Source of the DNA: Paralithodes platypus | Lineage: Eukaryota; Arthropoda; Malacostraca; Decapoda; Lithodidae | Length of the DNA: 64,000 bases | Reading direction: 5' to 3' | Assembly (NCBI GenBank): GCA_032716605.1 | Contig: CM064572.1 | Coordinates: 42,050,897-42,114,896 of the forward strand | In this document: one piece after another, positions 43,376 to 53,355 of the stretch | Layout of the letters: each line of letters begins with the position of its first letter | Numbering within the stretch: position 1 is the first letter of the stretch | Translations under genes and position numbers: made by a program | The notes under the pieces: generated by a model | The model's input: the letters and a program-made list of their open reading frames with translations, nothing else | Database searches by the model: none | What the model was told of the DNA's origin: nothing

Positions 43376-43429
43376 CTCCTCATTAAAATAAACATTACTG
43401 ATAAATATGGGTCCTCATTGTACCATTAT

Positions 43430-43560
43430 GCAAAATCATGGTAATATTCCACCTTGAATATGGAGTGCAAATTTGGTGTTCTTGTTTGAATAAAGGTATT
43501 AACAGGAATCTTTGGAGGGTAAAGCGACAAAGTTGGTGCCATCACTGAGAAATAAACTAT
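43430..43560 (+). pseudogene. LINE ORF2 C-terminal remnant, first part
   Basis: The segment codes for LEYGVQIWCSCLNKGINRNL, matching the block that follows the RT in CR1/L2-type LINEs (HLEYGVQVWSP-like). Only about 35 residues are readable. A second piece that may continue it lies at 44109-44290 beyond a family A insertion. Old and degraded. Confidence 0.55.
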
Positions 43561-43718
43561 AATATGAAACACTAAGCATGTTATTTTCTTAATTCATACA
43601 AACATATTGAACAGTCAGTTAATCGAGCGTTTCAAGATATTGAAGAACACAAAATATATATATAAACCACTGTTCAGTCAATAATGATTCAACAACACGT
43701 GGAGGTGGTATACAGTTA

Positions 43719-44104
43719 GTGAAGATGGTCCGCATTTCTGGTCCCCCTTCTTCCTCATATGTAGCCCCATTAGTTTTCAAATTTTAAGACGTTCGGCCAA
43801 TTAGTTCTGGCAACTTTAAGACCTTCGCCCCAATTCTTTGTCAATATTAAGACCTTTCGTACTATTTAGGTCTCGATTTGTTCCCTGGCGAACGGTAGTG
43901 AGCCTGTTATTTTAGAAAAACCAGCCTTCGACCTGATTTTTTTTTACCGAAAAAATATTAATGTACAAGTTAATCTAGAAGAGGGATCTAATGTATATTT
44001 TTTTAAGTTTGATGGAGGTATATTGAGGACATTTAAAATATATACTGTATACTGTACAGTATACAGTATATGAAATAATCGACCCAAAAATAAACCCTTC
44101 CCCC
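43719..44104 (+). mobile_element. MITE family A, plus orientation, near complete
   Basis: Starts GTGAAGATGGTCCGC (after TTAG) and ends CCCTTCCCCC before TTAA 44105-44108. Contains CCCCATTAGTTTTCAAATTT, GCGAACGGTAGTGAGCCTG and GTTTGATGGAGG. A short TACTGTATACTGTACAGTAT insertion lies near 44040. Confidence 0.75.
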
Positions 44105-44108
44105 TTAA

Positions 44109-44290
44109 TGACCAAAAATGCAAACCTGGATGTGAGCAAATCTGTGTTCCCCAGCAGTGAGGTGAACAAGTGGAGCAAGTTACCGGTGAAGGTGGCAGAC
44201 AGCTATTTAATTGACATTAAAAAGAAGGCTTGACATTTACGTCGAGGAGGGTGAAGAAAGAGAAACTTACACTAAGTTAGTACTGGCATA
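44109..44290 (+). pseudogene. LINE ORF2 C-terminal remnant, second part
   Basis: Codes for SSEVNKWSKLPVKVADSYLI, similar to the WNSLP block at the end of CR1/RTE-type ORF2 proteins, followed by DIKKK. The family A element at 43719-44104 separates it from the first part. Low information content. Confidence 0.45.
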
Positions 44291-44464
44291 AAAAAAAGAA
44301 AAAAATATATACTGTATATATATATATATATATATATATACATAATTTCTGTAGTATCGGTAGGCCTATGCATTATTTTTCAACTTCTATCTATATCGTG
44401 AACTTTCCAGTAAGCATTTTCTCATTCTGCTTAGGATTGATTTTTTGTATTTGTTGTTGTATTA

Positions 44465-44465
<1 letters not shown>

Positions 44466-44522
<57 letters not shown>
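44466..44522 (+). repeat. (CT)n then (TA)n tract at the end of Penelope-like copy 2
   Basis: About 34 bp of CT followed by 23 bp of TA directly abutting the element at 44523. Confidence 0.9.
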
Positions 44523-44523
<1 letters not shown>

Positions 44524-44692
44524 TCTTTAATACATACGAGGTTGAAAGAAATGGCAATTTCTGCGTTGGAAATTTTATTATTCAAAGTTTCCAGGTCTCT
44601 GATGAGTTTTCGCTGGGTGGCAGGAAGTAGATGAAGGAGATGAGCAAAATTCATGGTGGTACAGGGTTACATTACAGTACATGAAGATACAG

Positions 44693-44729
44693 GATATACG
44701 ATGCGTTTCACTGGACAACCATCATTATC
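44693..44729 (-). ncRNA. Hammerhead-like ribozyme motif, degenerate
   Basis: On the minus strand, GATA and TATC can form stem I, TGATGG stands where CTGATGA is expected, and TGAAACG-CAT-CGTA gives the GAAA core with a 3 bp stem III (A-U, C-G, G-C) and a cleavable A. The C3 and A9 core positions are changed and stem II is weak, so activity is doubtful. Penelope-like elements are known to carry hammerheads in their pseudo-LTRs. The predicted cleavage point coincides with the 5' start of copy 1. Confidence 0.42.
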
Positions 44730-44868
44730 AAGTAAGGAAGGAATGATATAAAAGGTAAATAGGAAGGGTATATATAGAGGGTGGAGGATCAGAGGAGGCG
44801 GAAAACAGGGGGCAAAAGTCTGCTATTGGTGGAAGGGTAAACTAGGAGAGAGAAAGGGGGTAACCGCT

Positions 44869-45480
44869 TCACGCATGCGCACTGGATGCGGGATGGTGGT
44901 CGGTAGGTGGGGTCGAAGCTGATTGGCTGCGTGTCGAGGGGCGTGGCCTAAGTTGTGTGGCGCCTGCAGAAGACGAAGCTGAAGGAGGTAGCGCGGGGGG
45001 CTGCGTCAAGGGCACCGGGGGGCGAGGAGGGGTGTTAGGTCCTGTAGGGTAGTGCCTTTTGGCAGAAGGAAGGATCTGAAGGTCCAGAGTTTGGTTGTTG
45101 ATGTTGGGATGTAAGGCTTGGATATATAAAGCTTCGAGTATAGGTAATCTCCTTGGGTCACTTTCTTTATCGAGTATGGTGGTGTGTTTCTCTAACTCGT
45201 TGCGTGTGAGGTGAGGGTGGTTAGGGGTGAGATAGTGGTCTTTGATGGCTCCAGCCTGAAGGTGAAGAGTTAACCGACGTGAAAGACGAGTCTGCGTCAT
45301 ACCAATATAGGAATGAGGTCCACAGTCCTCATAATTACAGGTATGTTGGTAAATGACGTGATCGTCGGTCATCGGGCTCTTTATCTTGGTGGAGGCTGGT
45401 TTGTTGCGGAGAACGAGGTTGGAGGTCTTTGGGGATTTGTAATAAATTATTAATTTGATTTTGTTTTCCGTGTTGGTTGG
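44869..45480 (-). pseudogene. Penelope-like ORF, C-terminal GIY-YIG part only
   Basis: The segment carries the same C-terminal domain as copy 1: DDHVIYQHTCNYEDCGPHS, then YIGMTQTRLSRRLTLHLQ and the Pro/Ser-rich tail. It differs from copy 1 by few residues (for example Arg for Leu after RLSR, Thr for Ile in HLTRN). The RT is absent: the frame begins where copy 1 is at about 34710. As there is no start codon or promoter of its own in place, I treat it as a fragment, not a gene. Confidence 0.85.
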
Positions 45481-45575
45481 GTGGACATGCTTGGAGATTA
45501 TAAAATTTCCAACGCAGAAATTGCCATTTCTTTCAACCTCGTATGTATTAAAGAAAATTTATTACCTGGCTTTAC

Positions 45576-45583
<8 letters not shown>

Positions 45584-45667
<84 letters not shown>

Positions 45668-45670
45668 TAT
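45584..45670 (+). repeat. (TA)n microsatellite at the other end of Penelope-like copy 2
   Basis: TA tract with one ACAGT interruption. Confidence 0.92.
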
Positions 45671-46030
45671 ATATTTTGTTTTTTATACCAGCGTTGTCAC
45701 AGCTCTGGTAGTGAAAGGCTCCCTAGGCCAAGGACAGGAAGGGCGTCATTGCCTTCGTCTGTCCGGCCCTCAATGACCCTTGAGGGGGCCGGGTTGGGTA
45801 AGGAATATATACACCACCTATAAAAGTCCAACTAATTTTCATTTTCATTCTCTGGTCTGTCCCTTACTTTCTCTCTGTGTTTGTCTTAATGTCTCTTTGT
45901 TTCAGTTTCATTCACTTACTCTGTCTATCGGTCTGTCTGTCTGTCTCGCTCTCGCTCTAAGAAAAGCAACGAGAAACATACACCCCTTTTACAGTGCCAA
46001 TTTTATCATACCATGTCTAATTCATATTTT
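45671..46030. other. Gene-free stretch
   Basis: Mixed sequence with a GC-rich part (GGCCAAGGACAGGAAGGGCG near 45727) and CT/GT-rich runs. The open frames here begin in the TA repeat and are not credible. Confidence 0.45.
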
Positions 46031-46170
46031 CACCAACCCACCAATTAACTTGCAAATATACCTAGTTAATGAAATCAATGAAACTAATGAATGCATGTGG
46101 TACTCCAAGGAATCGAACGTAAGATACTCACACCGAAATTCCGCACACTAACCATTACGCTATCAAGACA
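46031..46170 (-). repeat. Small tRNA-derived SINE, copy 2
   Basis: Minus strand: A box TAGCGTAATGG, B box CGTTCGATTCC (46119-46109), then GGAGTACCACATGCATTCAT and the tail AGGTATATTTGCAAGTTAAT. It matches 14813-14968 over most of its length. Confidence 0.75.
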
Positions 46171-46241
46171 GTTAAAGGTTTATGCACAAGCCTACAATAT
46201 ATTATCCATTCTCGAATACTGGATATTAATCAAAGCATGTA

Positions 46242-47468
46242 CAGTCAGAAACCGCTATTTCTGAGACACTTTGATAGGGCCCGGACATGTGGAGCGCATT
46301 GTTTCTGGACGACATCCCACTTTAACTATCACAAGGCCGCATACCTATGACCACACGTGTCGAACCAATAGATGCTTCACTCAGTCTGCCATGTACAATA
46401 ATAATGCTGCTGCTATGCTATGATCCGCATTCATATAATTTTGGATATACAAATTACAATAATACCTTTATTACATTCCTTTACGTATCTACAGTACATA
46501 CGGACACGAATAATACCATAGGTTTTAAACCATATGTAATGAAAAAAAATACTTCCACATTGCACAGTGAATGAAGAGGATTTAGGCGTGTGTGTGTGTG
46601 TGTGTGTGTGTGCGCGTGTGTGTGTAAGTGAACTGATGTGTGTTGGGTTGTAATAGACATAATGTTCTACATTAGGTGACTAACACTGAACACAGAAGTG
46701 TCTGCTTCATGACATACAACACAACGAACTATGCAATGTAATATTACATGTTATCACCTGGTTACGAAAAATTCAAGTGTGAAACGGCAATGAGTTGTCA
46801 GTATTGATATATGGGGGGTATTATGTAATACCACACAACGTTAGGCTTCGGACGCTGATAGGTTTATATATTCAATATTCATTTAGTAAACAATGTACTA
46901 TATAATAACACTTTAAAGGGTAAAGGCTATCGCATCATGATACTACGTTTAGCAATGGCTGTAGAAACCTTTTCGATGTTAGTATTAGATATAGTAGCTG
47001 ATATATTGCAATGTTTACACAGTGCAACAAGGTTAGGCTAATAGCATGATCAAAAAATGATGAATTATATGTGAGTACCGGTATGTGTTTAATAGTAACT
47101 ACTATGGATGACGTCTGATGATTCTTACACACACAGCGAAAGCCTGTTCATTCACTGCGGTTCGGTAGTGTTTCTTTACATTCTTAATTCTTTAATAACT
47201 ATCCGTGTGTAATGTAGATACAGGAGGGAATAACAAACAATGGTAGTCTTGTCATTTATATATATGATTCTGTAGTATGAATCATATCGTAGAAAAACAA
47301 CAGTACAACAATTTTACATGGCAGACTGAGTGAAGCATCTATTGGTTCGAAACGTGTGTTCATACGAGTGCGGCCTTGTGATACTTAAAGTGGGCTGTCG
47401 TCTAGAAAAAATACGCTCCCAATGACTGGGCCTTATCCAGGTGTCTCAGAAACTGCGGTTTCTGACTG
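46242..47468. mobile_element. Tc1/mariner-like non-autonomous element, about 155 bp TIRs
   Basis: Ends CAGTCAGAAACCGC (left) and, in reverse, the same CAGTCAGAAACCGC (right), both preceded by TA (46240-46241 and 47469-47470). The inverted arms continue to GATGCTTCACTCAGTCTGCC near 46372-46391 and its complement near 47324. The 1227 bp interior has a (GT)n tract (46589-46624) but no transposase. TA target and CAGT ends suggest Tc1/mariner. Confidence 0.85.
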
Positions 47469-47470
47469 TA

Positions 47471-47750
47471 CATATACCCAACTGCAATATGATACCCTAA
47501 TGAGTACACGAATGGAAGGGATAATTGATGGGGCACTTAACCACAAGGGAAGGCTTCGCTAGGAATTATTCCTAAACTATTTCAGTTAAAAACAAATCTT
47601 TAGGCATCAATTTGTGTCCCAATCAATCTTTTGCTTTTCACAGGTCCTTCCCAAACTGAACAAAACCGCATGAGGGTAGCCCGAATAAAATGCAGAGAGG
47701 AGACATCGTACGAGAAACATTAAAAGGGAAACGGCGCCCTTTAAGGGGGC
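47471..47750. other. Spacer
   Basis: No recognisable feature. Confidence 0.4.
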
Positions 47751-47754
47751 ATGG

Positions 47755-48110
47755 ACGCATATACAGTATTTGCTTGTTTATTTATCCAAATACAACTATT
47801 TTAGTTTCCTCCCTAGACCTTCATCAAGCTTAATAATACACTCCCCAGACCCGCCTGCAAGATGAATTTGTACATTTTTCGATAGCAAAATTTCCCGGCC
47901 AAAGGTCGGTTCCTCTTAAAGTTACAGTCACGTTGTCGCTTGCCAGGACAAAATCGACACATACTTGGCACAAAAGGTTTTTAAATTGACAACGAAATGG
48001 GGCGAAAGGTATTTAAATCACCAAACTAATGGGCCGAATGTCCTATAATCTCAAAAGAAATTTCGCTTAACACGAGGTAGAAAGAGGACCAGAAAAAGAC
48101 CCATCTCCTC
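47755..48110 (-). mobile_element. MITE family A, minus orientation, complete
   Basis: TTAA at 47751-47754 and 48111-48114 flank 356 bp. Ends GGGGGCATGGACGC and, in reverse, GAGGAGATGGGTC. Carries TTAGTTTCCTCCCTAGACCT and AGTCACGTTGTCGCTTGCC. Confidence 0.8.
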
Positions 48111-48347
48111 TTAAACTCAGTGTGAGTGCAATTAGTCTGTGTTAAGTGGGAACTAACTTGTTAACTTGACGATAATAGGCTCGTTAACACCACATATTGA
48201 GATGCATAGGCTGGTTATTCTAGTCGTAAGCTGGTTTGTTTCATTCTAGTCGTAAGCTGTTATGTCGTAAGTCATTCAAAAATAGTTTAGGCATAGTTTA
48301 TTCGCATTCATCCTTTCACTCATTCGTTCATTCATTACTTCCTTTAA

Positions 48348-48535
48348 CCTCCTCACCAGCATTGCGTAATTTTCATCATAGTCTGGTTACCATTAGACGT
48401 TTTTATTTAGTTTATAATCTACCTCTATGACTCGAATGGGTAAATACGATCTCAATGAACCCTCTTCATAATATAGGTCCTTCTTAAACTGCATAAAATC
48501 ATCTAAAAAACGTCATGGTGCCTAACGAGCTCACC
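48348..48535 (+). repeat. TTAA element family B
   Basis: After TTAA 48344-48347: CCTCCTCACCAGCATTGCGT, then GTCTGGTTACCATTAGACG, AATGGGTAAATACGATC and, at the right, AAACGTCATGGTGCC. Similar to the nested copy at 24479 in reverse orientation. Confidence 0.58.
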
Positions 48536-48689
48536 TGCAGCATGATTAAAGAAGAAACATAAGAACCATAGAATACAGGCCCTAAAATAATTTCGCTTTA
48601 ATCTTCCCAGAGTTCATTTGTCAGACTCTCGTAAATATGTCCTCCATTTGCGATTTAACTATATCATCCGTGAGTGTCATTTCCACAGC

Positions 48690-48925
48690 CCCCTTTTTCG
48701 CGCTGGTAGTTTAACGGTTTTAAGACTCTTCATCACATTCGATTCGAAAAATTAAGAAATATAGCACTTTTCGAATGTCATTTATTGTTTTCCTGAAGAG
48801 CAATATAGATCCTAGTATTTAGGAGGAACCGGCCTTCGGCCAGGATATCATTCTACCAAAAGATGTACAAGTTAAGCTTCAGAAGAGACGTTATAACAAG
48901 CTTAAACGAGGTGCCATTGTAAAGG
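48690..48925 (+). mobile_element. MITE family A, plus orientation, decayed
   Basis: Recognised by CAGCCCCCTTTTTCGC, GGAGGAACCGGCCTTCGGCC and TTCTACCAAAAGATGTACAA. Both ends uncertain. Confidence 0.55.
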
Positions 48926-49728
48926 CGTATCCCTCAATGCCTTCACCTTCACCTGACGAGGATAAAGGGAGGCTGTTTAATTAATTGTTTCATATTTTAA
49001 AGCTTGAAAGGAGATATGAGTGCTATAATTCGCCTTTAAACGAAGGTAGGCGTTTTATTTCGTTGAAGAAGATATAGGAGTATTAATATTGCTTTCATCC
49101 TCCCGTAGTTCATTCGTCAGCGTCTCGTAAAAATGTTCCCCACTCGCGATTCCACCGACGCCATTGAAGATAAAGGGTTATAATATCCCGTAATGACTCA
49201 TCGTTCCAGCCTCACTATTTTAGGGACCCTGCGAATCTCTCTCTCTCTCTCTCTCTCTTCACATTCAAAAGGAGTCTAGACATCCATTATGAGGAGGTTG
49301 GAATAATATAGGTAAAAAAAAAAAAAAAAAAAAAAAAATTTAAGCATCAGTAGTAGGCCTATATAATATTTCTTAAATTCGTTTTTTACTGTGAATTTCC
49401 CAGTAAAAAAAATTCTCATTCTGCTGGGGGACTTGTTTCCCAACTAAATTTCATACCGACCAATGGTCGGAGGGAGTGGTGGGTGGGGAAAGAACCTTCT
49501 GCTTTGCTATCCTCACCTTCCACTTTGTAGCAAATTCTATTTTAGCATTTAGTCCGGACTGCCTTAGTAGGGACCGCAAGGTCTGTGCGGACTGTGTATT
49601 TATGTAACTATCTCGCTCTCTCTCTAACTGTAGCTCAATCAAACACATACACACACACACACACACACACACCTTTCGCCCCTTGTAAATGTTGGTTAGG
49701 TAACAATAATGTGTTGGTGCATTTACTG
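48926..49728. other. Gene-free stretch with microsatellites
   Basis: (CT)n at 49236-49258, poly(A) at 49314-49339, (AC)n at 49646-49671. A minus-strand open frame at 49451-49837 crosses the transposon boundary and is not a gene. Confidence 0.6.
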
Positions 49729-50780
49729 CGGGAGCCAGGTGACTTTTATTCAACATGAAAGGTGCAGAAGGTTTGGAGTACCAGAAATGTTTGTTAGGGT
49801 CAGGAGGGCCTAGGAACCCAATTCTTAAGTTTCGCAAGTGGTGGGTGTGGGGCTAGGGGCCATGCCCCAAATACCCCCCAAAATGACATTACATAACATG
49901 CGAGGTGCAGACTTCATTTCAGTGACATTGGATAGGGGTATATTCAATGAATAAGAAAACCCAACTTAAGAATGTTTTTTTCGGTGGGACAGCTAATTAA
50001 GAACAATGTTAATTTGTACTAATTAAGCTTTTATTGAACATGAAAGGTGCACAGTTGAAACCTACTTCATTATAAACTACCACATCTCAGTAGTCAGAAA
50101 AATGAACTTAAGAAAAAAAATGATGGTGGAAAGTCCCCTTAAGAAGAGGGCCACACCCAAAATAACCCCAGAATCACATTACATAACATGCAAGGTGCAG
50201 ACTTCATTTCAGTGATATTTTATGGAATTGTATTCACTGAATGATAAAAACTAACATAAGAATACATTTTTCGGTGTGACAGCTAATTAAGAACAATTTT
50301 AATTAGTGTTAATTAACCTTTTATTGAATGTGAAAGGTGCACAGTTGAAACCTACTTCATTATAAACTACCACATCTCAGTAGTCAGAAAAATGAACTTA
50401 ACACAAAAAAACTGATGGTGGAAAGTCCCCTTAAGAAGAGGGCCACACCCAAAATAACCCCTGAATCACATTACATAACATGCAAGGTGCAGACTTCATT
50501 TCAGTGACATTTTATGAAGGTGCATTCACTGAATGAAAAAAAAAAACTAACATAAGAATACATTTTTCTGCGGAACAGCTAATTAAGACTTTTTGAACAT
50601 GAAAGGTGCATAGGTATTGAATGAGTAACTAACTTCATTTCAGTGCCATTCAGTGAATGGGAAAAACTAACATAAGAATAGATTTTTCTGTGAAACATCT
50701 AAGTAAAAACAATGGTAATTAATGCTATTTAGACTTTTTTTAATATGAAAGGTGCACAGTTATTAAATGAGTAACTAATC
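49729..50780 (+). repeat. Left inverted terminus with internal sub-repeats
   Basis: The first 220 bp match the outermost part of the right arm almost base for base. Then follow three or more units, each starting near GAAAGGTGCACAG (50048, 50333, 50601) and containing TTCATTTCAGTG. The last units are shorter and more diverged. Confidence 0.82.
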
Positions 50781-51154
50781 AGTCATAGCGTGTATAAAAC
50801 ATAAAGCAAATCCTCTGAATGACATAAATGTATGGTCGCTTCAGACTGACTTTCATTGTCTGAAAGAGTATGGATAGTATATATAGTCAAATGGATAGAA
50901 TGTTAGACCCTCATGTTCAGTTTATTAACAAATGGAATTGCCTTTTGGACACACGCAGCAGCTATTAATATGGATAGGGACAACCTTGAAATGAAAGAAA
51001 ACTCCTAATATACAACATCAATATCTGTTGCCACAAATAAGTCGATCATGAGTTTGCTGACTTGAAATGTATGTGGACTTATAAAAGGCAAAAACACACA
51101 TTGCATTAGCCACTTCAGTCTTATACGGTTTGAGGGCTAGTTAGAAGACAATGT

Positions 51155-53352
51155 TTACTCTTCGTCCGAGGAGAGGCAACTCTCTTCATCTGAGTATGAA
51201 ATCTCAATGTTGTTATCCGAGTTGTACTCATGAAGGTCACCATCCTCAGGAATCAATGAATCAGGCAGCTCAGGACCGTTGAACCAAATGACCTCGTAAT
51301 GCCCGTCCTTCAGCTCCCATCCATCCTCTGTTGTATTATCTCTGGATCAGTAGCAGTGGCCCACATTCTTGCTACAAATGAGGCTCGCTTGATGTGTTGT
51401 GACAACTCCGTTTCACATGGAGGAAGCATGCTACCATCAATACCCTTCAATTTTTCTAGTGCATTCTTACATTTGGTCTTTGGTCCATATGCCCTCTCAA
51501 AAACCTTGTAGCGATATCCATTCAAAGAGGAAGATGATTTGCCCTTTGCTCCATACATCTCTGCTGTAAAGGTTTTCAAAACTTTTTCATGATTTTCTGT
51601 TAGCTGTCCAGTAGACATTAATGAAAAAGCCTTCTGAGCAGAAGTGTCTTTCAACATCTTGGCATAGGGTCTGACTTTGCCTTTTCGATGGAACGCGGAG
51701 GTGTAGTCACAGCCTGTGAAGGCATGAAATCCTAGGAGTGCACTGCATATTGGACGTCCGATTACGTTGGCAATGGAAGTGATATTCAGGTACCGTCTGT
51801 TGTTTTTTTATGATGTCCATCCAGATGTGGGCCTTCATATCCCAACAGTGATGTAAGAGGATGACTGCAATGTCGGTGTCGGATCCTCTGACTACAATGT
51901 TCTTAACACATCCTTCCTCATCTATGAACTTGGCGTGGGCTGCTATCAGTGTATCCGCCTCCTCATGATTATTTACCAACTTATCAACCACTTCTCTCAC
52001 TACCTGCCCATCAATGACATAAAAGTGAAAACATGAACCAAGGTAGGAGCGGTAGACATGCCTTTTCTCGATGAGATGGGCATAATGTGTCGATTTCCAC
52101 TCGGCTGCCAGGAATTTTGGGAACTCTTCCTTGAACGACCTTGCCTTCATCAAGTCCTTGATGTCACTAGGACGGCGCTGTTCTGCTCCAGTGATCACAT
52201 ACACCCGAGCCTCCTTTTCATCCAAGCCTCTCCGATTTCTTTCACCCGCCTTGATCGATGGTACAGGGTATGCATCAAAAACAATGTCAATCCTTTTGGT
52301 CGATAGTTATGCTGCTTGTTGTAGAACACCACTTGCTAGTACCCCATATGATGGTGGCAAGTTGGGAGGAAGATTGTAAAGAAGGAAATTCCCATCAATG
52401 ATACAAACATCAACTACTCTGGGCGCAGAATGGCTCTGAAATTCCTTTTCCAACAGGTCCAAGAGAGTACTCTTTTGCGTCTTCACCATCATGCTATCTC
52501 CATTGCACATGGAAAGAGGCACTGGAGTTAATGGAAAGGACAAAAGATATTCAAGGTCAAGATCCCTTCTGCAAGCCAGAATATGGAGTCGGCCCAGTAA
52601 ATCCCTGTTACATGTCAAGGCAGTGATTCTGACATGCGCTTATATCTAACATTTTCATTTTTAAATTATGTAAATTATTCCTTTTTGATGACACTCTCAA
52701 ATCTCTCGGGGTCCTCAAGGCATGCAGCAACAAATGTCTCCTTTTTTTCTTTTGCTCTCTCTTTGATTCCGAGAAGACAAGCTTTTGTACTTTCTGAAGC
52801 AGCTTTACCAGTACTGATGTTAAACAACTTTGATGATTCACTGACAGTACCTTTGAATGGATTGCAGGTATCTTGGATTTGTGTGATGACTTTCCTTACA
52901 TCAGTGGTGTCATGTCTCACTCTTGCACCTCTCAACTCAGCAGTTGGGTCATCCACATTACCAATACCAGCCATTTCTTTCACAGAGGTGACGATGGCAG
53001 ACCTTGCAGATTTTGTCAGCATCCAGCACATGCGTGCACTATAGTTGTTGGTCAATGATGCAATCCCAGTCTGTCGAGATGCAGCATCAGCATTGATCGT
53101 TTGTTCGAGGGTGAGGTCCACTGGACTGTGACTGAAAGCTTTTTTGGTGCGTTTAACAGTGAATGCTCCTTTTTCAAGAATGGACCGCAAACCAGGATTT
53201 GTTTGGTCGATATGCAGGAGATCTAACTGATACTTTGTTAACCACCTTGCATAATTGATGTGATTTGTGGAGAAGATTTCAATCAGTGGTGTCAAAGCAT
53301 GAATGAAGTGGGCAACATTGTTGGTGCGGATGGCTCGCTCAAGGTCGTGGTA
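51155..53352 (-). pseudogene. Transposon gene of the HAFTGCD / HEEADT type, broken
   Basis: The coding signal enters from the inner edge of the right arm (first readable codons near 53345) with NHINYARWLTKYQL, VDLTLEQTINADAASRQ and TCNPFKG, then HEEADTLIAAHA, VVRGSDTDIAVILLHH, FHAFTGCDYTSAFHRKGK (near 51680) and a C-terminal end DGHYEVIWFNGPELPDS and acidic tail, stop TAA at 51157-51155. These blocks mark a family I recall as abundant and uncharacterised in marine invertebrates; the HEEADT and SDTD blocks, with their acidic residues, suggest a PIN/FEN-like nuclease fold, but this is inference. Frames change near 52640, 52300, 51790, 51690 and 51310, and an in-frame TAA follows LQQA near 52307. 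The N-terminus is cut by the terminal repeat. Confidence 0.72.
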
Positions 53353-53355
53353 CGC

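Larger units (their letters stand above)
44523..45583 (-). mobile_element. Penelope-like element, copy 2, rearranged
   Basis: Three blocks compared with copy 1. (i) 45475-44680, minus: the C-terminal part of the ORF, 3' UTR and sequence beyond. (ii) 44665-44523, minus: the element's own start (33 bp of leader and the first 44 codons), lying downstream of block i as in a head-to-tail pseudo-LTR. (iii) 45495-45583, plus: a second piece of the start region, inverted, joined to block i at a short ATTATAAAA overlap. The whole is bounded by (TA)n. Such partial tandem and inverted structures are characteristic of Penelope-like insertions. Confidence 0.85.
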
